The notes under the pieces are model-generated. The model worked only from the letters and a program-made list of their open reading frames with translations, was not told where the DNA came from and ran no database searches. From Akkermansia muciniphila (lineage in GTDB: Bacteria > Verrucomicrobiota > Verrucomicrobiia > Verrucomicrobiales > Akkermansiaceae): a stretch of DNA of 64,000 nucleotides. The DNA is taken from positions 48,888-112,887 of the forward strand of contig CAMCIC010000010.1 of assembly GCA_945874895.1 (NCBI GenBank). Reading direction: 5' to 3'. The stretch's first letter is position 1, and each line of letters opens with the position of its first letter. This document shows, piece after piece, positions 8,248 to 16,525 of this stretch. Position numbers and translations under genes: made by a program.

Positions 8248-9140
8248 TTGCCTGCTTCCTGTTCCAGTTCATCATCATCATCCCACTCGATGTCTTTCTG
8301 CCAACGCTTTGATATCAGGGGACGAACCAGTCCATACAACAAGTAAATGCCGAATAAGAGCACTGGTGCTTCATAACGGAATTTGACCAGCAGAACGATG
8401 GCCAGCGCGATGGCCAACACAGACCAAATCGACCCTTTCGTGCGAAAATCGATTTTTTTGAAACTGGGATAACGAACTTTGCTCATCATGAGCAGAGAAA
8501 TGCCGAACATGGCGGCAGCTAAGACAAATCTCCAAGCGCCCAGATCTTTGTCGTTTTCCTCGATATTGATGATGAGAATGGTGAGGGATGCGATAAAACC
8601 AGCTGCCATAGGGATCGGGATGCCAAGAAAATCACCCGAGTCACCAGGTTTTTTGGGCATCACAGCCAAGCAATTAAAACGGGCCAACCGCATAGCGCCG
8701 CATAACAAATACAACAGCGCAATCCCCCAACCTACGTTGTTGGGCAGAGGAAACAATACTGCCTTTGCCATCAACATCGCCGGCGCCATACCGAAAGACA
8801 CAATGTCCGCGAGCGAATCGAACTCGCGGCCAAATGGAGAATCTTGCCCCGTGATGCGAGCCATGCGACCATCAAGGAGGTCAAAAATGCAAGAACCAAA
8901 AATCAGGAGGATCGCTGTTTCGTAGTATTTTTTGGCTTCTAGGAAATTGTAAGTACCGCTTTTGGATGCTTCCATTACCCCGTAAAACACCGATAAAACA
9001 GCAAGAAATCCACAACACAAATTTCCAGCTGTCATCAAATTCGGCAGCAGTGGGATTTTGAGTTCTTCATCGTGTTTCATCGTCGCGACAGAAAATGGCA
9101 TATTTATTTGCAGAGAAACAGTGGAATTTTCCAATTTCAC
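8244..9140 (-). CDS. pssA: CDP-diacylglycerol-serine O-phosphatidyltransferase
   Basis: The protein is up to 298 residues long. It carries the complete CDP-alcohol phosphatidyltransferase motif DG-x2-AR-x8-G-x3-D-x3-D at residues 90-112 and several membrane helices. The LLPNLMTAGNLCCGF opening is typical of PssA rather than PgsA. It joins serine to CDP-diacylglycerol in the inner membrane, making phosphatidylserine for phosphatidylethanolamine. The start is uncertain: Met14 (9101) or Met21 (9080) would give more usual N-termini and more room for a promoter divergent from the rhodanese-like gene. The acidic C-terminal tail follows the last helix. It is first in the pth-rpsF-ssb operon. Confidence 0.9.
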   Translation of the reverse strand: MKLENSTVSLQINMPFSVATMKHDEELKIPLLPNLMTAGNLCCGFLAVLSVFYGVMEASKSGTYNFLEAKKYYETAILLIFGSCIFDLLDGRMARITGQDSPFGREFDSLADIVSFGMAPAMLMAKAVLFPLPNNVGWGIALLYLLCGAMRLARFNCLAVMPKKPGDSGDFLGIPIPMAAGFIASLTILIINIEENDKDLGAWRFVLAAAMFGISLLMMSKVRYPSFKKIDFRTKGSIWSVLAIALAIVLLVKFRYEAPVLLFGIYLLYGLVRPLISKRWQKDIEWDDDDELEQEAGK

Positions 9141-9163
9141 GTCTATGATGATCGCGCCCGCAC

Positions 9164-9706
9164 ATGACGATCACACCGGACACCACCATGGGTTTCATCA
9201 TGGACCAAATACCAGGCGCGCGCCGTGCGCTCTTCGCGCGTTATCACCTAGGCGGCTGTCAGTCCTGTGGATTTTCCCCTAACGAAACATTGAAGGCCTT
9301 GTGCGCTCGCAATGGTGACATCGACACGGATGAAATGATTCAGCACTTGATCGCCGCCCACGAGCATGACAACTCGGTGTTGCTCACACCATCAGAAGCA
9401 AAGGACAGGCTCTCTGGTCCTACGCCGCCTATCCTTCTCGATTGCCGCACCCGTGAAGAGCATGATGCGGTCACGATCCCGCAGAGCAGGTTGTTGACTC
9501 AGGAATTGCAACAGCAATTGTTTTCCGAAAACCCGCAGCAGGAAATCATTCTTTTCGATCATCAAGGCAAACACGCGCTCGATACCTGCGCTTGGTTCCA
9601 TGGCCACGGCATGAAGAACACCTACGTCATGCGCGGCGGCATTGATGCGTGGTCACTTGAAATCGATCCATCCCTCCCCCGCTACCAACTCGAAATACCA
9701 ACATGA
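9164..9706 (+). CDS. DUF1858-like redox domain fused to a rhodanese-like domain without the active-site Cys
   Basis: Residues 1-65 resemble the DUF1858 (hybrid-cluster-protein-associated redox disulfide) domain, with a CxxC at C32/C35. Residues 75-175 form a rhodanese-like fold with the usual LLDCRTREEHD opening and a GGIDAWS end. At the position of the catalytic Cys in the loop after the LFD strand, the sequence reads DHQG rather than CxxG, so sulfurtransferase activity is unlikely. The protein may bind iron-sulfur or sulfur-transfer partners. Its stop overlaps the next start in an ATGA, so it is co-translated with the nitroreductase. Cytoplasmic, no signal peptide. Confidence 0.72.
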   Translation: MTITPDTTMGFIMDQIPGARRALFARYHLGGCQSCGFSPNETLKALCARNGDIDTDEMIQHLIAAHEHDNSVLLTPSEAKDRLSGPTPPILLDCRTREEHDAVTIPQSRLLTQELQQQLFSENPQQEIILFDHQGKHALDTCAWFHGHGMKNTYVMRGGIDAWSLEIDPSLPRYQLEIPT

Positions 9707-10350
9707 ATCCCATCACCACCCAAGACCTCCATCAAGCACTCACATGGCGCTACGCAACCAAAGTGTTCGATGCCAGCAAAAAAATTGATCCAACGAAACT
9801 TGAAACTCTGCTTGAGTCCCTGCGCTTGAGCCCCTCATCGTTCGGCCTTCAACCATGGAAATTTTTCTTGATCGAAAACGCCGAGACGCGTCAACAACTG
9901 CGCGCTCAATCTTGGAATCAACCACAAGTTACAGATGCCTCTCATCTCGTTGTCTTGTGTGCGAAAGAGTCAGTCTCCACTGAGGACATTGATGAATGGA
10001 TCAAGTGCCTAGCCATCACGCAGGGAACTCCGATCGATCAACTCGCGCCACTGCAGGGAATGATTCAACAGTTCACGGGTTCCATGTCAGCCGCTGACAT
10101 GCAAAACTGGAACACTCGGCAGGTTTATCTCGCTCTGGGTCAATTGATGACATCGGCAGCGCTGTTGGGAATCGATACATGCCCACTGGAAGGCATCTCT
10201 GCTACAGCCTACGATCAAATACTGGGACTGGAAACATCGGGTTACCGCACGCGTGTGGCCTGTGCTCTGGGATACCGCAGCGATCAAGACAAATATGCAA
10301 GCGCTCCCAAGGCCCGTTTCCCCCTCGATCGAGTCGTGACTCGCTTGTGA
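9703..10350 (+). CDS. Nitroreductase family NAD(P)H-dependent oxidoreductase
   Basis: The 215-residue protein has the nitroreductase pattern: an N-terminal RYATKVFDASKKI segment that contacts FMN phosphate, an RLSPSSFGLQPWKFF strand, a mid-protein YLALGQLMTSAALLGIDTCPLEG helix and a C-terminal GYRSD region. The length agrees with the NfsB-like NAD(P)H:nitroaromatic or quinone reductases. The physiological substrate cannot be told from sequence. The gene starts within the stop of the rhodanese-like gene. Confidence 0.88.
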   Translation: MNPITTQDLHQALTWRYATKVFDASKKIDPTKLETLLESLRLSPSSFGLQPWKFFLIENAETRQQLRAQSWNQPQVTDASHLVVLCAKESVSTEDIDEWIKCLAITQGTPIDQLAPLQGMIQQFTGSMSAADMQNWNTRQVYLALGQLMTSAALLGIDTCPLEGISATAYDQILGLETSGYRTRVACALGYRSDQDKYASAPKARFPLDRVVTRL

Positions 10351-10417
10351 TGGAGGCCTTACGACAAAGTTGCCCATTTTTGTTGCGCTTACCTTGTCGT
10401 TCCCCTATCGCCTTGCT

Positions 10418-11320
10418 GTGAAAGTTCCATCCACAGAAGCGGTCTCGGCACGTGGCATTGCCTCAGCCCTGACCGCTTTCTTTTTATGGGGGATCCTGCC
10501 TTTGTATTGGAAAGCGCTGGGGGCATATCCATCATCCCTCATCATTGCTCACCGCACCATTTGGGCGCTGGTTGTCTTGTGGAGCATCCTACTCTGGCAG
10601 CGAAAAAGTCGGGAAACTCTGCGATATCTCACCAATCCGCGCATCGTCATCTGGCATGCGCTTTCTGGCCTGTTGCTCGGCGGCAATTGGTTGCTGTATG
10701 TTTGGTCCACTTTGCATGATCGCATCATCGAGGCCGCACTGGGATACTATCTCAATCCCTTCTTTAACATGTTGTTCGGTTATTGGTTGTTTGCCGAGCG
10801 TCAAAACCGACTCCAACAAATCTCGATCGGTATCGCACTCGCGGGTGTGGCGATTCAATTTCGTGGCAGCCATGGATTTCCTTGGATTGCGCTGGCATTA
10901 GCATTGAGCTTTTCTCTTTACGCCGTCGTCAGAAAACGATCACCTCTCGGATCCCTGCCGGGTCTGGGTCTAGAAACGCTTCTGCTCTCACCGCTTGCAC
11001 TCGGATGGCTGAGCATAAGTTCCCCATCATTGCTGCAAACCTTGCACACGGCGAATGGCATGACGTGGTTGCTGATGAGCACAGGAATCGCGACGGCTGC
11101 CCCGCTGTTACTCTTCGGTCATGCCGCCCGCACCATTTCCCTCACCACTCTGGGAGTCTTACAATTTCTCGGTCCCACACTGCAGTTTCTCATCGGTTGG
11201 CTGATGTATCGAGAAACCATGAGCTTGGAACGAACCATCTCATTCTTTCTAATCTGGCTCGCCATCGCGTTGTATGGTTTTTCGATCAGACAAAGAACGC
11301 CAGATCTCGTTTCACAGTAA
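10418..11320 (+). CDS. rarD: RarD-like EamA/DMT family permease
   Basis: This membrane protein of about 300 residues has ten predicted helices and the RarD opening FFLWGILPLYWKAL, followed by EIIAHR-like (here LIIAHRTIWA) and NWLLYVW segments. The GYYLNPFFNMLFGYW motif is characteristic of the family. RarD proteins are drug/metabolite-transporter-type permeases; the transported substrate is not established. No ATG lies upstream of the first helix. A GTG at 10418 leaves a short cytoplasmic leader and was chosen; a TTG at 10370 is the alternative. No close operon partner. Confidence 0.85.
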   Translation: MKVPSTEAVSARGIASALTAFFLWGILPLYWKALGAYPSSLIIAHRTIWALVVLWSILLWQRKSRETLRYLTNPRIVIWHALSGLLLGGNWLLYVWSTLHDRIIEAALGYYLNPFFNMLFGYWLFAERQNRLQQISIGIALAGVAIQFRGSHGFPWIALALALSFSLYAVVRKRSPLGSLPGLGLETLLLSPLALGWLSISSPSLLQTLHTANGMTWLLMSTGIATAAPLLLFGHAARTISLTTLGVLQFLGPTLQFLIGWLMYRETMSLERTISFFLIWLAIALYGFSIRQRTPDLVSQ

Positions 11321-11508
11321 ATCTCCCATCGGTGGAGAAAGCCTTCACCGAGGCTGCCATGCTGTGCAACGGGATTCCTCCTTCAGAAAATGAACTGAAT
11401 GTGCGTGGCGTAGATCGGGCAACATTCGATGCACCATGGCAACAGAGTCACCATCAGCGGCATCATGCAGAGAACTGCCATGAACTGATTTTTGAACGAT
11501 TTGTCGGG

Positions 11509-11537
11509 TTGACAGATTGGGGTCGATGGATTAATTT
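11509..11537 (+). promoter_or_regulatory. Sigma70-type promoter for the cytochrome c gene
   Basis: A perfect TTGACA (-35) is followed by 17 bases and TAATTT (-10), 32 bases ahead of the ATG. Spacing and both hexamers fit a housekeeping promoter. Confidence 0.6.
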
Positions 11538-11569
11538 ACGCCCGCCTCGATCAGGGCATTCTAACGATC

Positions 11570-12037
11570 ATGAAACTCGCTACTTACATCGCTCTTGCCC
11601 TTGCGGCACCCGTTCTCGCCATGGCTGACGAAGCCGCAAAAGCCAAATTGATGGAAGCCGGCAAGGCCAGCTTCATGACATGCGCCGCTTGCCACGGAAT
11701 GGACGGACAAGGTGTCGCTGCCGGTCCAAAAAAAATGGCTCCCTCCTTGTCTGGATCAAAGATTGTCAATGGTGATCCTTCGATTTTCGCTCTCGTTGTT
11801 CACAACGGCATCGCAAAGGAAGGCCAAGATTATCTCGGCATGATGGCGCCGCTCGGAGCAGCTCTGGATGATGAGAAACTCGCCTCCGTGATGACATATG
11901 TCCGCAACTCATTCAATAACACTGCATCTGTCGTCACAGCTGCGGATGTAAAAAAATACCGCGAGCAATACAAAGACATTGTCGGCCCCGTTACGCGCGC
12001 CAAGCTTGATGAACTTGCCAAAGCAGCGAAGAAATAA
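11570..12037 (+). CDS. Periplasmic monohaem c-type cytochrome
   Basis: The 155-residue protein has a short signal peptide with a hydrophobic core ending near ALA-MADEA. A single haem-binding CAACH follows at residues 38-42, and a likely axial methionine lies in the MMAPL segment about 60 residues later, all typical of small class I cytochromes c. It would carry electrons in the periplasm, for example toward a terminal oxidase. It is monocistronic, with its own promoter and a strong terminator. Two SCO-like genes and a DUF420 gene about 8 kb away hint at oxidase assembly, but no oxidase subunit lies in the window. Confidence 0.9.
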   Translation: MKLATYIALALAAPVLAMADEAAKAKLMEAGKASFMTCAACHGMDGQGVAAGPKKMAPSLSGSKIVNGDPSIFALVVHNGIAKEGQDYLGMMAPLGAALDDEKLASVMTYVRNSFNNTASVVTAADVKKYREQYKDIVGPVTRAKLDELAKAAKK

Positions 12038-12061
12038 ACGCGCCCACCTTGCCGCAATCAT

Positions 12062-12092
12062 ACGCCGCCGGGGTTTCCCTTGCGGCGTTTTT
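12062..12092 (+). terminator. Rho-independent terminator after the cytochrome c gene
   Basis: A perfect 7-bp stem ACGCCGC / GCGGCGT with a 13-base loop is followed by T residues (TTTTC), 24 bases after the stop codon. Confidence 0.8.
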
Positions 12093-12266
12093 CTTGTCTT
12101 TTGCTTTCTTGACCCGAAGCACCGAAGCATTACCATGGTGGCATGAAGCGAAAATCATTTCCCGAGAAAAGTGCTACATCACTCGCAACAGCAAATGAAT
12201 CGTGAATTTCGATGATTCGACTCAATCGATGCATCGTAAAATAGCAACCCATTGGCTCAGCCTTAC

Positions 12267-13163
12267 ATGAAACCGAATTCAGGACCCGATCACGACCTAT
12301 GTCATACTTGCCATCACAGGGCGGTCGCGGCCTCATCTCGCGTCCGACTCCCCTTGAGATCGCGAGTGTGGAAAGGTCAGACAGGAGAATTTGCCGGTGC
12401 TGGCACGGGTTCATCACTCGATTTCCAAGACCATCGCCTCTACGTTCCCGGGGATGATCCACGCCATATCAACTGGCAAGCATACGCCCGCACGGGATCC
12501 TATTCGATGAAATTGTATCGTGAAGAAGTGAGACCTGTCGTTGACCTGATCCTCGATGTTTCTGGATCCATGTTCTTTGACCCTCAAAAATCCGAACGCG
12601 TCTGTGATCTGTTCTACCTGTGTGTCGAGTCCGCACACCGCTGCGGTGCATCCCTGCAAGTTCATCTCGTTAATGGTGATGCCACACGATACGTTCCCTA
12701 CGAAGCCATCATCACCCACCAATGGCGCGAACTCATCGAGCCATGCCAGAGCAGCAACCCGAACCTTCCGCCTCACGTCCATCTCATCAGTCTTCGCGCC
12801 AATGCCATTCGAGTATTGATCTCCGATCTCTTATTCCCGGGAGAACCCGAGCCCGTCCTACGGCCCTTACAACAACGCCAAGGTTCTGGCATCCTGCTGG
12901 TCCCTTACCTACCAACGGAAATGAACCCGGAATGGAGCGGAAATTACGAAATGATCGATGCCGAAAGTTCCTCGCATCACCCGCATCGCATCGAGCCCAA
13001 TACGTTAAAGCGCTACAAAGAATCCTACATTCAGCATTTTTCTCTCTGGAAACAGGCATCACTTCGGCAACAGGTGATCATGGCCCGCGTGCCGAGCGTC
13101 ACCGAATTGCAGAAAGCACTGCATGCGGAAGCCCTCCTCGTTGGTGCTTTGGAGACCTGCTGA
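12267..13163 (+). CDS. DUF58 domain protein
   Basis: This protein of about 298 residues contains the DUF58 signature VPGDDPRHINWQAYARTG, followed by a von Willebrand A-like segment LILDVSGSM with a partial MIDAS motif. DUF58 proteins usually pair with a MoxR-type AAA ATPase and membrane vWA proteins. No such gene is adjacent here, so this copy stands alone in the window. The first ATG is taken as the start; a TTG 15 bases earlier is possible. The N-terminal region has a CxxCH string within a basic stretch, but there is no signal peptide, so it should not be read as a cytochrome. Confidence 0.8.
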   Translation: MKPNSGPDHDLCHTCHHRAVAASSRVRLPLRSRVWKGQTGEFAGAGTGSSLDFQDHRLYVPGDDPRHINWQAYARTGSYSMKLYREEVRPVVDLILDVSGSMFFDPQKSERVCDLFYLCVESAHRCGASLQVHLVNGDATRYVPYEAIITHQWRELIEPCQSSNPNLPPHVHLISLRANAIRVLISDLLFPGEPEPVLRPLQQRQGSGILLVPYLPTEMNPEWSGNYEMIDAESSSHHPHRIEPNTLKRYKESYIQHFSLWKQASLRQQVIMARVPSVTELQKALHAEALLVGALETC

Positions 13164-13254
13164 GAGACCCCAGTTCGATCGAATAAATCCTTGCATTCAA
13201 GGAAATACGCCTTTATGAGTGCGTCCGCTTTCCTCTGTATTTTCTCGCAATTTT

Positions 13255-16200
13255 ATGATCAAATGGATTCTTCAAAAAATCGTTGGCAGCAAAAACCAAC
13301 GGGAAATTCGCCGCATACGTCCGCTTGTGGCGCGCATCAACGAGATAGAAGAAGCCCTGCAGCGCGAGCCAGAGGAAAAACTGCGCGAACTCACGAATCA
13401 ATGGCGCAGTCATCTCGCGCGTTACCACGAACTCCAAGCACCGCCAAAGCCCCAGCTCTATCGCATGGGTGATGAAGAATTGCTCCAGGTAGCGCGATCG
13501 ATCGAGACCCGCTTCTCCCGTTTGCGCGATGAATTCCCCCAACTCCCCGCTCGCATTGAAGCCCACGCCGATTCGATCGAAGCAGCAAAAGAAGCCTTTC
13601 GTGAGATCGAGCCGTCATTCCGGGAGCGTCGTGCCAAGTATCTCGAGCAAATCCTCCCCGAGGCCTATGCCGTTGTCAAAAATGGCGCGCGCCGTATGTG
13701 CGGCAGGCAGATTTCCGTATGCGACCAGTTCCTGACCTGGGAAATGGTTCACTTCGATGTCCAGCTCATCGGAGGTATCGCCCTTCATCGCGGCATGATC
13801 GCAGAAATGCAAACTGGCGAAGGAAAAACCTTGGTGGCTACCTTACCCGTCTACCTCAATGCTCTCACCGGTCTGGGGGTTCATATCGTGACGGTCAACG
13901 ATTACCTCGCGCGACGTGACTCAGAATGGATGGGGGCACTCTACAAGTTCCTCGGACTCACCGTCGGATGCATCCAGAACCAGATGTATTCCCAAGACCG
14001 TCTCGACCAATACCTTTGCGATATCACCTACGGTACAAACTCAGAATTTGGTTTTGACTACTTGCGTGACAATGGCATGGCGACGTCGAGCGATGAACAG
14101 GTGCAGCGCGTGCATTATCTCGCTGTCATCGATGAAGTGGACTCGATTCTCATCGATGAAGCACGCACTCCGCTGATCATTTCTGGTCCCGCCACCGTAT
14201 CGTCTCATCAATACGACACCTACAAGCCGCTGATCGAGCGACTTGTCAAAAAACAGACCGAAATGTGCAACGATCTCGCCGCCGAAGCGAAAGCAAAGCT
14301 CGAGGCTGGCGACACGGAGGGAGCAGGTCAGGCCTTGTTCAAACTCAAACTCGGTCAACCACGAAATCGTCAGTTTATGCGACTGATGGAAGAACCGGAA
14401 AACCGCAGACTTCTCGAAAAAACCGAGCTTTCTTTCTATCAAGATGCACAAAAGCGCGAGTTGTTTGCGATCAAAGAAGAACTCTATTTCACCATCGACG
14501 AAAAAGCACATGATGCGGATTTGATGGAAATGGGGCGCAACTTTCTCTCTCCGAATGACCCAGAGGCATTTGTGCTCCCCGACCTAGGTCAGGCCTATGG
14601 CGAAATCGACGCCGATCTCACCCTCTCCAATGAGGAGCGCTTTGCTCGCAAAGAGGCCCTGCAAACGCGACTCGACCAGCAAGGCGAAAAAATGCACAAC
14701 ATTTCTCAATTGCTCAAAGCCTACTGCATCTACGAAAAAGATGTGCAATACGTTGTCTCAGATGGCAAAGTGGTGATTGTAGATGAAAATACGGGGCGTG
14801 AGATGCCCGGCCGTCGGTGGTCCGATGGTTTGCACCAAGCGGTAGAAGCCAAAGAAGGCTGTGTCATTGAGCGCGAGACTCAAACCTATGCCACGATTAC
14901 CATCCAGAATTATTTCCGTCTCTATGAGAAACTGGCAGGGATGACGGGAACGGCGGAGACGGAAGCCGCGGAGTTTTCTGATATTTACAAACTCGACGTT
15001 CTGCCCATCCCGACCAACCAACAGAACAAGCGCATCGATCTCAATGACCAGGTTTTCAAAACACGCCGTGAAAAATTCAATGCGGTCGTGAAAAAAATCG
15101 AGGAAGCACACGCCAAAGGTCAACCCGTTTTGGTGGGAACCGCATCCGTGGAGGCATCGGAAACCCTCAGTCGCTTGCTGAAGCGCGAAAAAATCGATCA
15201 CCAAGTTTTGAATGCGAAGTATCACCGACAAGAAGCGGAAATCATCACTCAGGCCGGTCAGCGGGGCGCGGTTACCGTATCCACTAACATGGCAGGTCGA
15301 GGAACGGATATCAAACTCGGCCCCGGAGTTGCAGAACTTGGCGGCCTTTTTGTGATCGGCACCGAGCGCCACGAATCGCGTCGCGTCGACCGCCAGTTGC
15401 GCGGACGTTGCGCGCGTCAGGGAGACCCAGGTCTTTCCCAAGCCTATCTTTCCTTTGAAGACGATCTGATGCGCAACTTTGCCGCAGCGGAGCGCATGAC
15501 CCAAATGATGGAGCGTTTCGGCATGGAGGATGGAGAGGCTCTCGAGCACTCGTGGCTGAATCGTTCGGTAGAAACCGCTCAAAAACGAGTGGAACAGCGA
15601 AACTACATCTGGCGCAAGCGCGTTCTCGATTTCGATGATGTTATGAACAAACAGCGCGAGGTCGTTTACGGCTATCGAAACGAAGTGCTGTCCACCGAAA
15701 CACCGCGCGATCTGGTAACCGAAATCATCGAAAAAGTGATCCCGTCCAACGTCATGGGATACTTTGAAGGTCGTGATGAAAGCTCGCCCGACCTGACGGA
15801 ACTCTATCACTGGATTCAGGGGAATTTGCCCTTGCGGGTTCAGTTGCAGGAGATTCAAGATGCCAAAGACCCTGGCGCCATCACCACGTTGCTTGTCGAC
15901 AAGGTCAAGGAGGCCTATGAAGCTCGCACGCTTACGCTGCCGCCGGAAATTCTGGAACAAGAGGAGAGACGTATGGTGCTCGCAGCCATCGATAAACAAT
16001 GGCAAGCGCACCTCTACAATATGGATGCTCTCCGCGAAGGCGTCTATCTTCGTGCTCAAGGTCAGAAAGATCCTCTGGTCGAGTATAAAAACGAGGCCTA
16101 CACTTTGTTCGTCGAGTTGATGGGCAACATCGAGCAGGAGGCGTTTCACAACCTTTTCCGCTCCGCTGCTGCCATCGAGGCCTTCATCCGCCAACTTCAG

Positions 16201-16440
16201 AGCAATCCTCACCAATTGCAGAGCGCCGAGAAAGAGGCTGGAATCACCAATGACAACATCGCTCAGTCAACAGGCGCCGCGATGCTTCCTTCTCCTGAGG
16301 GGGCTTCGATCAAGCTGAATTTGCCAAAACGCAAACCAAGTTTCGACATTGCCAATTCTGGCCGGAATGCCCCCTGCCCCTGTGGATCAGGCAAAAAATT
16401 CAAACAGTGCTGTGGAAAAGAGGAAGAGACTTCGGTCTGA
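13255..16440 (+). CDS. secA: Preprotein translocase ATPase SecA
   Basis: The protein is 1,061 residues from the ATG at 13255. It carries Walker A MQTGEGKT at 185-192, DEVD at 293-296, the helicase-type DEAD motor with a SVEASETLSRLLKR segment, GRGTDIKLGPGV and the QLRGRCARQGDPG motif, and a C-terminal zinc-binding CPCGSGKKFKQCC tail. SecA drives Sec-dependent export through SecYEG. It is about 160 residues longer than the E. coli enzyme, with extra sequence near residues 50-130 and in the preprotein-binding region; long SecAs are usual in this part of the tree. A GTG 36 bases upstream is a weaker start. Confidence 0.97.
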   Translation: MIKWILQKIVGSKNQREIRRIRPLVARINEIEEALQREPEEKLRELTNQWRSHLARYHELQAPPKPQLYRMGDEELLQVARSIETRFSRLRDEFPQLPARIEAHADSIEAAKEAFREIEPSFRERRAKYLEQILPEAYAVVKNGARRMCGRQISVCDQFLTWEMVHFDVQLIGGIALHRGMIAEMQTGEGKTLVATLPVYLNALTGLGVHIVTVNDYLARRDSEWMGALYKFLGLTVGCIQNQMYSQDRLDQYLCDITYGTNSEFGFDYLRDNGMATSSDEQVQRVHYLAVIDEVDSILIDEARTPLIISGPATVSSHQYDTYKPLIERLVKKQTEMCNDLAAEAKAKLEAGDTEGAGQALFKLKLGQPRNRQFMRLMEEPENRRLLEKTELSFYQDAQKRELFAIKEELYFTIDEKAHDADLMEMGRNFLSPNDPEAFVLPDLGQAYGEIDADLTLSNEERFARKEALQTRLDQQGEKMHNISQLLKAYCIYEKDVQYVVSDGKVVIVDENTGREMPGRRWSDGLHQAVEAKEGCVIERETQTYATITIQNYFRLYEKLAGMTGTAETEAAEFSDIYKLDVLPIPTNQQNKRIDLNDQVFKTRREKFNAVVKKIEEAHAKGQPVLVGTASVEASETLSRLLKREKIDHQVLNAKYHRQEAEIITQAGQRGAVTVSTNMAGRGTDIKLGPGVAELGGLFVIGTERHESRRVDRQLRGRCARQGDPGLSQAYLSFEDDLMRNFAAAERMTQMMERFGMEDGEALEHSWLNRSVETAQKRVEQRNYIWRKRVLDFDDVMNKQREVVYGYRNEVLSTETPRDLVTEIIEKVIPSNVMGYFEGRDESSPDLTELYHWIQGNLPLRVQLQEIQDAKDPGAITTLLVDKVKEAYEARTLTLPPEILEQEERRMVLAAIDKQWQAHLYNMDALREGVYLRAQGQKDPLVEYKNEAYTLFVELMGNIEQEAFHNLFRSAAAIEAFIRQLQSNPHQLQSAEKEAGITNDNIAQSTGAAMLPSPEGASIKLNLPKRKPSFDIANSGRNAPCPCGSGKKFKQCCGKEEETSV

Positions 16441-16525
16441 TCTATTTCTTTTTATCATCAGCGGTGTGTGATTTCTCTGAATTCACCACGCCCTTTTGGC
16501 CTATAAGTTTCCCTATCGAAATCTC

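Noticed and set aside
12267..12360. CxxCH string at the start of the DUF58 protein, suggesting a cytochrome
   Set aside because: There is no signal peptide and no axial ligand context, and the protein is otherwise a clear DUF58 member.
14758..16215. A 485-residue open frame on the minus strand across secA
   Set aside because: The plus strand carries every SecA motif; the opposite frame is open only because of codon bias.
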